NCBI RefSeq assembly: GCF_024734665.1
Contig: NZ_CP102931.1
Location: 3,284,001-3,348,000 of the forward strand
Reading direction: 5' to 3'
Source of the DNA: Variovorax paradoxus
GTDB lineage: Bacteria; Pseudomonadota; Gammaproteobacteria; Burkholderiales; Burkholderiaceae_C
DNA length: 64,000 nt
Position numbers and translations under genes: made by a program. Positions 55,591 through 63,955 of this stretch are shown piece after piece; the stretch's first letter is position 1, and each line of letters starts with the position of its first letter. The notes under the pieces are model-generated. The model ran no database searches, was not told the origin of the DNA, and saw only the letters and a program-made list of their open reading frames with translations.

Positions 55591-55610
55591 TACATGATAT
55601 TCATCATGTA
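55591..55610. promoter_or_regulatory. Palindromic operator upstream of the TetR gene
   Basis: TACATGATATTCATCATGTA: 8-base arms TACATGAT/ATCATGTA around a 4-base spacer, 14 bases before the TetR-type start codon. The near-perfect symmetry and the related copy at 54937-54956 point to an autoregulatory site. Confidence 0.75.
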
Positions 55611-55664
55611 TATGTCAGACCATTCGATTCGCCCATGCCTCCCGCGTGGGCATACCGGGGCCGC

Positions 55665-56816
55665 TCACCAGCCGTGGAAGCGCCCCCAGGTTTCCAGCGA
55701 GCCGTCTTCAGACAGCGCCTGATATTCCGGAAACTGCGCGCCAGTCGCACAAGCGTGGTTCGGCAATATGCGCAGCCGCGTCCCGATGGGAAAGCGTGCC
55801 GCAATGCCCGTGTCCGGCGCGCCCTCGCGCGACAGGATGCCGTGCTCCTGGTTCGCACCGCTGAGCACATAGCCGTCGAGCACCTTGCCATCGACATCGC
55901 AGACCTGCCCGTAGCCGAAATCGCGCTTCTGCTTCTGCGTGCCACGGTCGCGGCTCATCGCCATCCAGCCTGAGTCGACGATGGCCCAGCCCTTGTCGGC
56001 CTGGTGACCGATCACCGTGGTGAGCACGCTCAGGGCGATGTCGTCCTCGGCACACACGCCGATGTTTCGCATCACGAGGTCGAAGAACACATAGACGCCG
56101 GCCCGCACTTCGGTAACGCCTTCGAGCGCTTCCGCCATCAGCGCCGTGGGCGTGGAGCCCACGCTGACCACCGGGCACGGCAGGCCCGCTTCGCGCAGCC
56201 GCTGTGCGGCGTGCACGCAGCCCGAGCGCTCCTGTTCGGCCATGGCGCGCAGGGCTTCGGGCGTGTCGAGCTCGTAGCTGGAGCCGGCATGCGTCATCAC
56301 GCCGCCGAGGCGCATGCCACCGTCGTGCAGCACGTGCGCCACTTCGAGCAGCGCGTCTTCTTCGGGCCGGATGCCGGAGCGATGGCCGTCGGTATCGACC
56401 TCGATCAGCACGTCGAACACTTCGCCGTTCGCGCGGCCGAACTCGGCGATTGCGCGCGCCGATTCGACACCGTCCGTGAGGATGCCCAGCGCACAGCCGC
56501 GCCGGCGCAGGTCCATCGCATGCTGCAGCCGGTGCGGCGCCATGCCGACGGCATAGAGGATGTCGGTGAAGCCCTCGGCGAAGAACTGCTCGGCCTCCTT
56601 CAGCGTGGAAACGGTGATGCCCTGCGCACCCGCCTCGCGCTGCGCCTCGGCAACGGCTATGCACTTGCTGGTCTTCACATGCGGGCGAAAGCGCACGCCG
56701 AGTTCACTCATGCGCTGCTGCATGCGCGCGATGTTGCGCTGCATGCGCGAGCGCTCGATGAGGGCCGCGGGCGTGTCGATGGTGGCGAGGGTGTTGTTCA
56801 TGAGCGAGCTCGTCAT
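55665..56816 (-). CDS. DSD1/alanine-racemase-like PLP enzyme (D-threonine aldolase or D-serine dehydratase family)
   Basis: A 383-residue fold-type III PLP protein; the ATG at 56816 overlaps the HAD gene stop (ATGA). It has LATIDTPAALIERSRMQRNIARMQQRM, the PLP Lys in VRFRPHVKTSKC, LIEVDTDGHRSGI, SVGSTPTALMA, and the C-terminal metal-binding NHACATGAQF (HxC) typical of metal-activated D-threonine aldolases and D-serine dehydratases. Which reaction it performs is open. It is co-transcribed after the HAD hydrolase, divergent from a LysR gene. Confidence 0.85.
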   Translation of the reverse strand: MTSSLMNNTLATIDTPAALIERSRMQRNIARMQQRMSELGVRFRPHVKTSKCIAVAEAQREAGAQGITVSTLKEAEQFFAEGFTDILYAVGMAPHRLQHAMDLRRRGCALGILTDGVESARAIAEFGRANGEVFDVLIEVDTDGHRSGIRPEEDALLEVAHVLHDGGMRLGGVMTHAGSSYELDTPEALRAMAEQERSGCVHAAQRLREAGLPCPVVSVGSTPTALMAEALEGVTEVRAGVYVFFDLVMRNIGVCAEDDIALSVLTTVIGHQADKGWAIVDSGWMAMSRDRGTQKQKRDFGYGQVCDVDGKVLDGYVLSGANQEHGILSREGAPDTGIAARFPIGTRLRILPNHACATGAQFPEYQALSEDGSLETWGRFHGW

Positions 56817-57457
56817 TTGCTGAAGGATTGGAGCCAAGGCAGCGCGGGTGCCAGTGTTGCCGCCTGCAGCTCGGGCGTGGAAGCCCCCTGCGGCAGCGCC
56901 AGCCCGACACGGTTGTGCCAGTAGGTGCGCAGCCCAACCGCCGATGTGCCGAACATGTCATAGCCCGAACCGGCGGCAAAGGCTGCGGCTTCTGCCTTCA
57001 CACCCAGCCGATCGAGCGCCATGCGGTACGGGCGCGGATCGGGCTTGTAGAAGCCGGCCTCCTCCGAAGTGACGACCACGTCCCAATCGATGCCCAGCCG
57101 CGCCGCCGCGCGATGGCCGAGCCGCTTCGAGCAGTTGGTGACCACGGCGAGCTTGCAGTGGGGCTTCAGCGCCAGCAACAGTTCGCGAGCGCCGTCCCAC
57201 ACGGGCAGCGTGTCCCATTGCGCTTCGAGCGCGTCGGGTGCGGAGTCGGCCATGCCGGTGTGGCGCGCGGCGTCTTTCACCAGCTGCTCATAGGGCACAT
57301 AGGCGCCGCAGCCATAGGTGAGCCGCAGGTATTCGGCGCGCCAGGCGCGGCCTTTCTCTTCGGAACCTGCGGCGGTGTTCCAGACGGTCCAGGAATCGAG
57401 CAGCGCAGTGAGCAGGTCGAAAAGCACGGCGCGTGGATAGGCGTTTTGGGGTTGCAT
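56813..57457 (-). CDS. HAD-superfamily hydrolase, haloacid dehalogenase type II-like
   Basis: About 214 residues from the ATG at 57457; a GTG at 57463 is the alternative. Motif I is RAVLFDLLTALLDSW (Asp nucleophile with the spacing of 2-haloacid dehalogenase-like proteins rather than DxD). LAVVTNCSKRLG (motif II) and TSEEAGFYKPDPRPYRMAL (motif III Lys and acidic region) follow. It may act on a phosphorylated or halogenated small acid linked to the DSD1-type enzyme. Confidence 0.8.
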   Translation of the reverse strand: MQPQNAYPRAVLFDLLTALLDSWTVWNTAAGSEEKGRAWRAEYLRLTYGCGAYVPYEQLVKDAARHTGMADSAPDALEAQWDTLPVWDGARELLLALKPHCKLAVVTNCSKRLGHRAAARLGIDWDVVVTSEEAGFYKPDPRPYRMALDRLGVKAEAAAFAAGSGYDMFGTSAVGLRTYWHNRVGLALPQGASTPELQAATLAPALPWLQSFSK

Positions 57458-57481
57458 GGGCACCGACTGTACGTTTCAAGG

Positions 57482-57505
57482 CCATGCTTGTGCTTCAATG
57501 CATGG
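57482..57505. promoter_or_regulatory. LysR-type inverted repeat between the HAD and LysR genes
   Basis: CCATGC (57482-57487) and GCATGG (57500-57505) form a perfect 6-base inverted repeat with a 12-base spacer, containing a T-N11-A pair (T57485, A57497) in the 72-base divergent gap. This is the classic layout of a LysR regulator site controlling both directions. Confidence 0.6.
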
Positions 57506-57529
57506 TCATCAATCGTTAAGCATAAGTTA

Positions 57530-58444
57530 ATGATCCAGATCGAAGACATGCAGCTCGCGGCCGCCCTGCTGCGCGAACCTTCACTGAGCGCCGCGGCGCG
57601 CGCGCTCGACGTCACGCCGCCCGCGCTGTCGATGCGGCTGCGCAAGCTCGAAGCCACGCTGGGCCTGTCGCTCGCCACCCGCACCGCGCGGCGGTTGAGC
57701 CTCACGCCCGAGGGCGAACGCTTCGCGCGCGAGGCGGCTGCGCTGCTCGGCCAGATCGAGGGGCTGCGCGAGTCGATGCAGCGCGACGACCAGCGGCTCA
57801 CGGGCACGCTGCGCATCGCCGCGCCCTTCGGCTACGGCCGGCAGTACATAGCGCCCATGCTCGCGCGCTTCGCCCGGCTGCACCCGGGGCTGAGCGTGCA
57901 GCTCGACCTGCGCGAGACCCCGTGGCCCGACCGGCACGACGCCGACGCGGTGATCCACATCGGTACGGTGCGCGATTCGTCGTGGGTGGCGCGTACTCTG
58001 AGCGCCAACGAGCGCTGGCTGTGCGCGAGCCCGGAATACCTGCGCCTGCACGGCGTGCCCCGCGTGCCGCGCGACGTGATGGAGCACAGCTGCATCTGCA
58101 TCCGCGAAAACGACGAAGACGTCACGCTGTGGCATGTGCGCCCGGCCAGCCGCGCAGCCTCCAACAAGGCCAAGCGCGAAACCCTGCGCATCTCGCCCGC
58201 CTACGTCACCAACGACGGCGGCGTGGCCCGCCAGTGGGCCGAACAGGGCATGGGACTCGTGCTGCGTTCCGAATGGGATGCGGCCGATGCCGTGGCGCGC
58301 GGCACGCTGGTGCGCGTGCTGGCCGACTGGCAGTTCGACAGCGCGCCGGTCACGCTGCTGGTGCCGAGCCGCAAGGGGCGCACGGCGCGGGTGCAGGCCA
58401 TCGTCGAATTCCTGGCGGAGAGCTTCGGCGCCAGGGAAAAGTAG
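57530..58444 (+). CDS. LysR-family transcriptional regulator
   Basis: A 304-residue protein from the ATG at 57530 (a start at 57548 is possible). An N-terminal HTH reads MQLAAALLREPSLSAAARALDVTPPALSMRLRKLEATLGLSLATRTARRLSLTPEG. The effector-binding domain has WVARTLSANERWLCASPEYL and VARQWAEQGMGLVLRSEWD. It is divergent from the HAD/DSD1 pair, which it likely controls; it could also influence the ABC importer downstream. Confidence 0.92.
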   Translation: MIQIEDMQLAAALLREPSLSAAARALDVTPPALSMRLRKLEATLGLSLATRTARRLSLTPEGERFAREAAALLGQIEGLRESMQRDDQRLTGTLRIAAPFGYGRQYIAPMLARFARLHPGLSVQLDLRETPWPDRHDADAVIHIGTVRDSSWVARTLSANERWLCASPEYLRLHGVPRVPRDVMEHSCICIRENDEDVTLWHVRPASRAASNKAKRETLRISPAYVTNDGGVARQWAEQGMGLVLRSEWDAADAVARGTLVRVLADWQFDSAPVTLLVPSRKGRTARVQAIVEFLAESFGAREK

Positions 58445-58475
58445 TTGCGCGCATATCCATAGCCGCATTCATTCG

Positions 58476-58501
58476 TTGGCCGCGCGGGCCTCGCGCGCCA
58501 A
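58476..58501 (+). terminator. GC-rich hairpin between the LysR and ABC genes
   Basis: TTGG+CGCGCG (58476-58479, 58481-58486) can pair with CGCGCG+CCAA (58492-58501) around a 5-base loop with one bulged C. A T-rich AATTTTTCGG patch follows only after about 15 bases, so this is at best a weak terminator or an RNA structure in the ABC leader. Confidence 0.3.
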
Positions 58502-58539
58502 CACTCGCAGCTTCCAATTTTTCGGTGGAGAAGCTTGCG

Positions 58540-59556
58540 ATGACCGTTCCTCTCGATCACTTACCGCCTTCGCGCCGCAGCGTGCTGCAGGCCGGGGTGG
58601 CGGCAGCCATCGTGGGCTCCGGCGCCCTGCTCGCCACCGCGGCACGCTCGCAGCCGCGCAAGCTCACCTTCGCCTGGAGCCAGGCCGGCTTCTGCCTGGC
58701 CCCGGTGCCGGTGGCGCTGGAGCGCGGCTTCTTCGAGAAGAACGGGCTTGACGTCGAGCTGCTCAACTGGGCCGGCTCGTCCGACCAGATGCTGGAGGCG
58801 CTGGCCACCGCCAAGGCCGACGTGGGCGTGGGCCTGATCCACCGCTGGGTGAAGCCGCTCGAAGCGGGCTTCGACGTCAAGGTGGTGGGCAGCGTGCACG
58901 GCGGCTGCCTGCGTCTGGTGGGAGCCAAGGCCTCGGGCGTGACGACCGACCTTGCCAGTCTCAAGGGCAAGACCATCGGCGTGTCGGACCAGAACAGCCC
59001 GGCCAGGCAGTTCTATGCCATTCATCTCGCGAAGAAAGGCATCGACATCGAGAAGGACGTCGACTGGCGCGTCTACCCGGCTGACCTGCTCGACGTGGCC
59101 GTGAAGAAGGGTGAGATCCACGCGATTGCCGACGGCGACCCGAACGTGTTCCTCATCGAGAAACGCAACCCCGGCGTCTTCACCGAGATCGCCAACAGCG
59201 CCAAAGGCGAATACGCCGAGCGCCTGTGCTGCATCGTCGGCGCGCGCGGCGAGCTGGCGCGCAACGACAAGCCGCGCGCTGCCGCGGTGGTGCGCGCGCT
59301 CGCGCAGGCCTCCGACTACGTGTCGGAGAACCCGAACGAAGCCGCCAGGATCTATTCGAAGTACGCGCCCAAGGTGCCGCTCGAAGACCTGCAGAAGCTG
59401 CTGGCCGAGCTCACATACAAGCACCATCCGGCCGGCAAGGCGCTGCGCAACGAGGTGGAAGCTTTCGCCGCTGACTTCCGCAACGCCGGCATCCTGAAGA
59501 AAAGCACTGACGTGGTCCGATTCGCCAACCATGTGTCGCTGGACGTTCTCGCATGA
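58540..59556 (+). CDS. ABC importer substrate-binding protein (nitrate/sulfonate/taurine type)
   Basis: A 338-residue periplasmic binding protein with a Tat-like signal (SRRSVLQAGVAAAIVGSGALLATAARSQP). The mature part follows the SsuA/TauA/NMT1 pattern: LTFAWSQAGFCLAPVPVALERGFFEKNGLDVELLNW, LATAKADVGVGLIHRW, LKGKTIGVSDQ. The ligand is uncertain (aliphatic sulfonate or an amine-like compound). It overlaps the permease gene by four bases. Confidence 0.88.
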   Translation: MTVPLDHLPPSRRSVLQAGVAAAIVGSGALLATAARSQPRKLTFAWSQAGFCLAPVPVALERGFFEKNGLDVELLNWAGSSDQMLEALATAKADVGVGLIHRWVKPLEAGFDVKVVGSVHGGCLRLVGAKASGVTTDLASLKGKTIGVSDQNSPARQFYAIHLAKKGIDIEKDVDWRVYPADLLDVAVKKGEIHAIADGDPNVFLIEKRNPGVFTEIANSAKGEYAERLCCIVGARGELARNDKPRAAAVVRALAQASDYVSENPNEAARIYSKYAPKVPLEDLQKLLAELTYKHHPAGKALRNEVEAFAADFRNAGILKKSTDVVRFANHVSLDVLA

Positions 59557-60626
59557 CCACCGCTGAACAGGTTCTGGACTCGCCGCTCGGGCTGCAGAGC
59601 AATGCGCCCGCTCATCACGCACCGCGGCAGAAAACATCGCAGACTGTCGCGCTGCGCCCTCCCGCCCCCACCGGCATCTGGCCCACCGGCCTGCTCGCCG
59701 CAGCCGCCTGGGTCGCGCTGGGCCTGCTCACGCTGCTGTGGCCGAACAAGGAGGTCGGCTTCAACGACTGGGCCTTCACCCGCGAGTTCGGCATTGCCAC
59801 GCTGGTGGTCGCCGCCCTGCTCTTCGCCATCTCGCTGCTGGGCCACCGCGCGGGCAAGCTGGCGCGCACGCTGCGGCCGGCCGGGCAATGGCTGGTCGCG
59901 CTGGCTGTGGTGTTCGCGCTGTGGGAGATCAGCACCGCCAAGCTCGGCGTGCTGCCCTCGCCCTTCTTCGCGCCGCCGCAAAGCCTGATCGACGTGGTGC
60001 ATGAAGACTGGCAGCGCCTGGGCCTGTCGACCGCGTATTCGCTGCGCCTGCTGGCCAATGGTTTCGTGCTGGGCGCGCTGATCGGCTTTGTCACGGGCGT
60101 GTCGATCGGCTGGTCGCGCATCGCGGGGTACTGGGTGCATCCGTTGCTGCGCTTCCTGGGGCCGGTACCGGCGTCAGCGCTGTTGCCGCTGGCCTTCTTC
60201 TTCGCGCCGTCTAGCTATTCGGCTGCCGTGTTCCTCGTGGGGCTGGCCACTTTCTTCCCGGTGGCGGTGCTCACGTGGTCGGGCGTGGCCTCGGTGCACA
60301 AGAGCTACTACGACGTGGCGCGCACGCTGGGTGCGTCGGAGCGCTTCCTGGTGTTGCGGGTGGCGATTCCGGCGGCCCTGCCGCAGGTGTTCGTCGGCCT
60401 GTTCATGGGCCTTGGCGCCTCGTTCTCGGTGCTGATCACGGCCGAGATGATGGGTGTGAAGGCCGGGCTCGGCTGGTATCTGCAGTGGGCCCAGGGCTGG
60501 GCCGCATACGCCAACATGTATGCGGCGCTATTCGTCATGGCCGCGCTGTGCTCGGGCCTCATCACGCTGCTCTTCAAGGTACGCGACCGCGTGCTGTCCT
60601 GGCAGAAAGGAACCGTCAAATGGTGA
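59553..60626 (+). CDS. ABC importer permease
   Basis: A 357-residue membrane protein. An N-terminal extension has two hydrophobic segments. The BPD permease domain follows (about 150-350) with the EAA-type loop region VHKSYYDVARTLGASERFLVLRVAIPAALPQVFVGL. It pairs with the ATPase that starts inside its last codons. Confidence 0.9.
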   Translation: MTTAEQVLDSPLGLQSNAPAHHAPRQKTSQTVALRPPAPTGIWPTGLLAAAAWVALGLLTLLWPNKEVGFNDWAFTREFGIATLVVAALLFAISLLGHRAGKLARTLRPAGQWLVALAVVFALWEISTAKLGVLPSPFFAPPQSLIDVVHEDWQRLGLSTAYSLRLLANGFVLGALIGFVTGVSIGWSRIAGYWVHPLLRFLGPVPASALLPLAFFFAPSSYSAAVFLVGLATFFPVAVLTWSGVASVHKSYYDVARTLGASERFLVLRVAIPAALPQVFVGLFMGLGASFSVLITAEMMGVKAGLGWYLQWAQGWAAYANMYAALFVMAALCSGLITLLFKVRDRVLSWQKGTVKW

Positions 60627-61423
60627 ACGCCGTACTCCCTTCCCCGCCCGCCACGGCAACGACCACTGGCGGCGCGCACATCGACATCCGCGGCGTCAGC
60701 CACTGGTTCGAGGTGTCCGGCGGCGTGCTGCAGGTGCTCGACGGCATCGACCTGCAGGTTCGCCCCGGCGAGTTCGTCGCGCTGCTGGGGCCCAGCGGCT
60801 GCGGCAAGTCGACCCTGCTGCGGCTGGTGGCCGGGCTCGAACCCGCGACCGCTGGCGCCATCACGCAGAACGGCGAAGCCATCACGCGGCCCGATCCGTC
60901 GCGCATCGTCGTGTTCCAGGATCCGACGCTCTACCCGTGGCGCAGCGTGTGGGACAACGTGGCGCTGGGCCTGCAGGCGCGCGGCGTACTGAAGGAGCAG
61001 CGCGCCCGCGTCGACGAAGCGCTCAAGCTCGTGGGCCTGACCGAATTCGCGAAGGCCTTTCCGCATCACCTCTCCGGTGGCATGGCGCAGCGCGTGGCGC
61101 TGGCGCGTGCGCTGGTCAACGACCCACAGCTGCTGGTGCTCGACGAGCCGCTGGGCAAGCTCGATTCGCTCACGCGCATCGCGATGCAGAGCGAGCTGGT
61201 CAACCTGTGGCAGCGTGCCGGCTTCTCTGCCCTGCTGGTCACGCACGACGTGGAAGAGGCGCTGTTCCTCGCCAACCGCGTGATCGTGCTGAGCGACCGG
61301 CCAGCGCGCATTGCGGCGGAACTGGTGGTCGATCTGCCTTACCCGCGTCATCGCGGCGATCCACGGCTGGCCGAACTGCGGCACGAAGCGCTCAAGCACC
61401 TGGGACTCGACGCCACGTGGTGA
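60620..61423 (+). CDS. ABC importer ATPase
   Basis: A 267-residue nucleotide-binding protein from the ATG at 60620, overlapping the permease stop by 7 bases. Walker A is LLGPSGCGKSTLL, Q-loop FQDPTLYPW, signature LSGGMAQRVALARAL, Walker B LLVLDEPLGKLD and switch VTHDVEEAL. It energises uptake through the 58540-60626 system. Confidence 0.94.
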   Translation: MVNAVLPSPPATATTTGGAHIDIRGVSHWFEVSGGVLQVLDGIDLQVRPGEFVALLGPSGCGKSTLLRLVAGLEPATAGAITQNGEAITRPDPSRIVVFQDPTLYPWRSVWDNVALGLQARGVLKEQRARVDEALKLVGLTEFAKAFPHHLSGGMAQRVALARALVNDPQLLVLDEPLGKLDSLTRIAMQSELVNLWQRAGFSALLVTHDVEEALFLANRVIVLSDRPARIAAELVVDLPYPRHRGDPRLAELRHEALKHLGLDATW

Positions 61424-61424
61424 C

Positions 61425-62588
61425 ATGAACGGTTTGCCCGAGGCCGGTTGGCTCAATCTGCTGATCGGCCTGCTGCAGGGCGCGCAACTGCAGCTGCTGC
61501 GCCTGCTCGATGCATTGGGGCTGGTCTCGCACGCGCACGGCCAACCGGCATGGCCATGGGCGCTGCGGCTGTCGGGCGAGAACCTGCTGATCGATCTTGG
61601 CCAGGCACGAAGGCTCGGGCTCACGGTGGTCGTGCTTGCGGTGGCGGTGCTGACGCTGCTGCTCGCCGCGCTCTGGCGTCGCCGCCGCGTGTGGCTCGTT
61701 GCGGTGGCCGCGTTGCTGGTCGTGCTGGCGCCCTGGCCCGAAGCCAACGTGGTGCTGGTACCCGCGTACCCCACCAGCCTCCAGACATCGCCCACGGGCT
61801 TCACCGTAGACAGCATCGAACGCGGGCGCGTGCTGTACGCGGCGCAATGCGTGGCCTGCCATGGTGCTGACGGGCGCGGACAAGGGCCGCTGGCCGCTTC
61901 ACAACCCGTTTGGCCGCCCAATCTTGGCGGGCCACTGCTGTGGCGGCGCGCCGACGGCGATGTGCTCTGGCATGTGATGAACGGCATGCGCGACCGGCAC
62001 GGCGCCCCGACGATGCCAGGCTTCGGCGACACGCTGCGAGATGCGGACGCCTGGGCGCTGATCGACTTCATGAAAGCCCAGGGCGCCGGTGAGAGCCTGC
62101 GCGCGGCCGGGCTGTGGGCGCAGCCCATCGCGCCTCCCGACATGCCGGTGCAATGCAAGGGCAAGCCGTCGCGCAGCCTGAGCAGCTGGCGCGGGCAGCG
62201 TTTGCGGATCGTGGCTGCGGGTGCAGGCGTGCCGCCGCTGCTCGACGACCCGCGCCTCGTCACCGTGTTCCTCGCGCCGGATGCCAAGGCAGCCATATCG
62301 CAGGCCGGTGACTGCATCGCCGCATCGCCCGCCGCATGGGCCGCCTTCTCGCTGGTCGCCGCGACTTCGCAACTCGCGGGCACGCAGCTGATCGTGGACC
62401 GCGACGGCTGGCTGCGCGCGCGCGGCGAACCCGGCAAAGGCGCGTGGAGTGACGACGACCTGCTGTGCCGCACCGAGCAGCCTGCATCGGCGGGCACGCG
62501 GCCGTTGGCGCCGGACGGCCTGGGCGCACTCATCGCGCGCATGGACGCCGAACCCGTGCGCTTCGTCAAGGGCGGATTCGTCCACTGA
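61425..62588 (+). CDS. Membrane-anchored cytochrome c protein
   Basis: A 387-residue protein starting 1 base after the ATPase stop. It has two or three membrane helices in the first 120 residues and one class I cytochrome c domain with the heme motif CVACH and a downstream Met ligand candidate (APTMPGFGDTL). A C-terminal periplasmic domain with no clear match follows. A cytochrome co-transcribed with a solute ABC importer suggests an oxidoreductase partner for the imported compound; this is an inference. Confidence 0.75.
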   Translation: MNGLPEAGWLNLLIGLLQGAQLQLLRLLDALGLVSHAHGQPAWPWALRLSGENLLIDLGQARRLGLTVVVLAVAVLTLLLAALWRRRRVWLVAVAALLVVLAPWPEANVVLVPAYPTSLQTSPTGFTVDSIERGRVLYAAQCVACHGADGRGQGPLAASQPVWPPNLGGPLLWRRADGDVLWHVMNGMRDRHGAPTMPGFGDTLRDADAWALIDFMKAQGAGESLRAAGLWAQPIAPPDMPVQCKGKPSRSLSSWRGQRLRIVAAGAGVPPLLDDPRLVTVFLAPDAKAAISQAGDCIAASPAAWAAFSLVAATSQLAGTQLIVDRDGWLRARGEPGKGAWSDDDLLCRTEQPASAGTRPLAPDGLGALIARMDAEPVRFVKGGFVH

Positions 62589-62654
62589 CGCCCGCAACAG
62601 GACTACGATGTTTTCCGGGCCCATCGCCCATCAACCCAGAAGGAGACAGACCCC

Positions 62655-62861
62655 ATGTCCAACCACGTCTACAAATCGCTGGAGCTGACGGGCTCCTCCT
62701 CGACCGGCATCGAAGACGCCGTGCAGACCGCCATCGCCAAGGCGCACGAGACGCTGCGCAACATCCAGTGGTTCACCGTGACCGAGACGCGCGGGCACGT
62801 GTTGGACGGCAAGGTCGCGCACTGGCAGGTGACGCTGAAGATCGGCTTCACGCTGGAGTGA
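62655..62861 (+). CDS. Dodecin (flavin-binding protein)
   Basis: A 68-residue protein with the complete dodecin pattern: [45 protein letters not shown], then WQVTLKIGF. It forms a hollow 12-mer that stores flavin. It stands alone between the cytochrome gene and a convergent hydrolase gene. Confidence 0.92.
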   Translation: MSNHVYKSLELTGSSSTGIEDAVQTAIAKAHETLRNIQWFTVTETRGHVLDGKVAHWQVTLKIGFTLE

Positions 62862-62877
62862 GCCGGCAGCGTCTACA

Positions 62878-63456
62878 TCACAGCGCGCACATGCGGCGCG
62901 TGATGTCGGCACAGACCTTTGCGTCGCCCGGCATGAACCGATGCAACCAGGCGCGCGCGTCGAGGCTGCTTGCCGCGCGCCGCCAGTTGCTGCTCGTGGC
63001 CGGCAAGATGGTGATGTCCAGGGAGGTCCAATACACGAACAGTTTCAGTTCGTCGAGGCAGTCCTCGGTGCTCTTCAGGTTTTCGAGCAAGGGGCTTCGC
63101 GGCCGCATGTCCCGCGCGCCCCGTCCGGGGTAGGCATAGGCGGTCATCGTTCCTTCGTGCGGGCCCGAAATGGCGAAGAGCGCGTGGGCGCGGGCGATGC
63201 CGCCCAGAACCTGAAGATATTGGCGGGCAATGATGCAGCCCATGCTGAAGCCGACGATGGCAATCGGCGCATCCGGGCCCACGTGCCTGTCGATATAGGC
63301 CTTGAGCTTGCACGCAAGGTCATGAATTCCCTTGCGGCCGTCGGCGGGTTTGAGAGAAGGAACCCAGCAGCGATGGCCGGCCGCCTCGAGCGCTCGCACC
63401 ATGCGCTTGAAGATCCCGCCGTTGTCGAAGATGCCGTGTACGAGTACTACGTCCAT
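62878..63456 (-). CDS. Alpha/beta hydrolase (lipase-like)
   Basis: A 192-residue small alpha/beta hydrolase: DVVLVHGIFDNGGIF (oxyanion hole), AIVGFSMGCIIARQYL (GxSxG nucleophile). A C-terminal segment (SLDITILPATSSNW) could hold the acid residue. The catalytic His is not obvious near the C-terminus, and the protein is shorter than typical lipases. The function is unclear. Confidence 0.75.
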   Translation of the reverse strand: MDVVLVHGIFDNGGIFKRMVRALEAAGHRCWVPSLKPADGRKGIHDLACKLKAYIDRHVGPDAPIAIVGFSMGCIIARQYLQVLGGIARAHALFAISGPHEGTMTAYAYPGRGARDMRPRSPLLENLKSTEDCLDELKLFVYWTSLDITILPATSSNWRRAASSLDARAWLHRFMPGDAKVCADITRRMCAL

Positions 63457-63460
63457 GGGG

Positions 63461-63955
63461 CTAGCGCATGTATCCCAGATCCCGCACGTCGGAGCGAACG
63501 GCCGAGCGGTCCGCCCCCTGCATCGGCAGGCTCACCAGCAGTTCGAGCCGGCGACGCAGCGAGAACAGCATCTGGATGGCGTCGTGCGCGGTCTTCTCCA
63601 GGTCGCCGCCGTCGACTATGTCGGGGTAGGCCCACAGCGCCGCGTCGGGCTGGCCGGGCCATGACGGCTGGCGGGATGCGCTGGCCGCGTCCAGCGTGAT
63701 GACGAAGTCCGCCGGGGCGGCATTGGCGCGCACCAGTTCGTCCCAGCTGCGCGGCGGCCGCTGGGGCACGGGGATGCTGGCACTTTTCAATGCGGCCACG
63801 GCCGCGGGATGGAACTCGCGGGCAATGTGCCCGGGTTGACCGCAGGAAGATACCGAGAACCGCTTGGGGTCCAGGTGCGCGAGGCACGCTTCGGCCAGGA
63901 TGCTGCGCAATGAATTTCGTCGCGAGACGAAGATCACGCCAATACGTTTTTGCAT
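63461..63955 (-). CDS. ArsC/LMW phosphatase-like protein lacking catalytic cysteines
   Basis: About 164 residues from the ATG at 63955; a longer start at 63988 is unlikely. The fold pattern matches thioredoxin-type arsenate reductase and LMW-PTP proteins. The P-loop CX5R, however, reads VSRRNSLRS with Ser (codon TCG) for Cys, and the regions where ArsC has its two other redox cysteines read VITLDAAS and QPSWPG. The protein is therefore unlikely to reduce arsenate or dephosphorylate in the usual way and may bind an oxyanion or regulate. Confidence 0.75.
   Translation of the reverse strand: MQKRIGVIFVSRRNSLRSILAEACLAHLDPKRFSVSSCGQPGHIAREFHPAAVAALKSASIPVPQRPPRSWDELVRANAAPADFVITLDAASASRQPSWPGQPDAALWAYPDIVDGGDLEKTAHDAIQMLFSLRRRLELLVSLPMQGADRSAVRSDVRDLGYMR

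Noticed and set aside
63461..63955. Wzb-type phosphatase partner for the Wzc-like kinase
   Set aside because: It lies about 13 kb from the EPS genes, resembles ArsC more than Wzb, and lacks the P-loop Cys.
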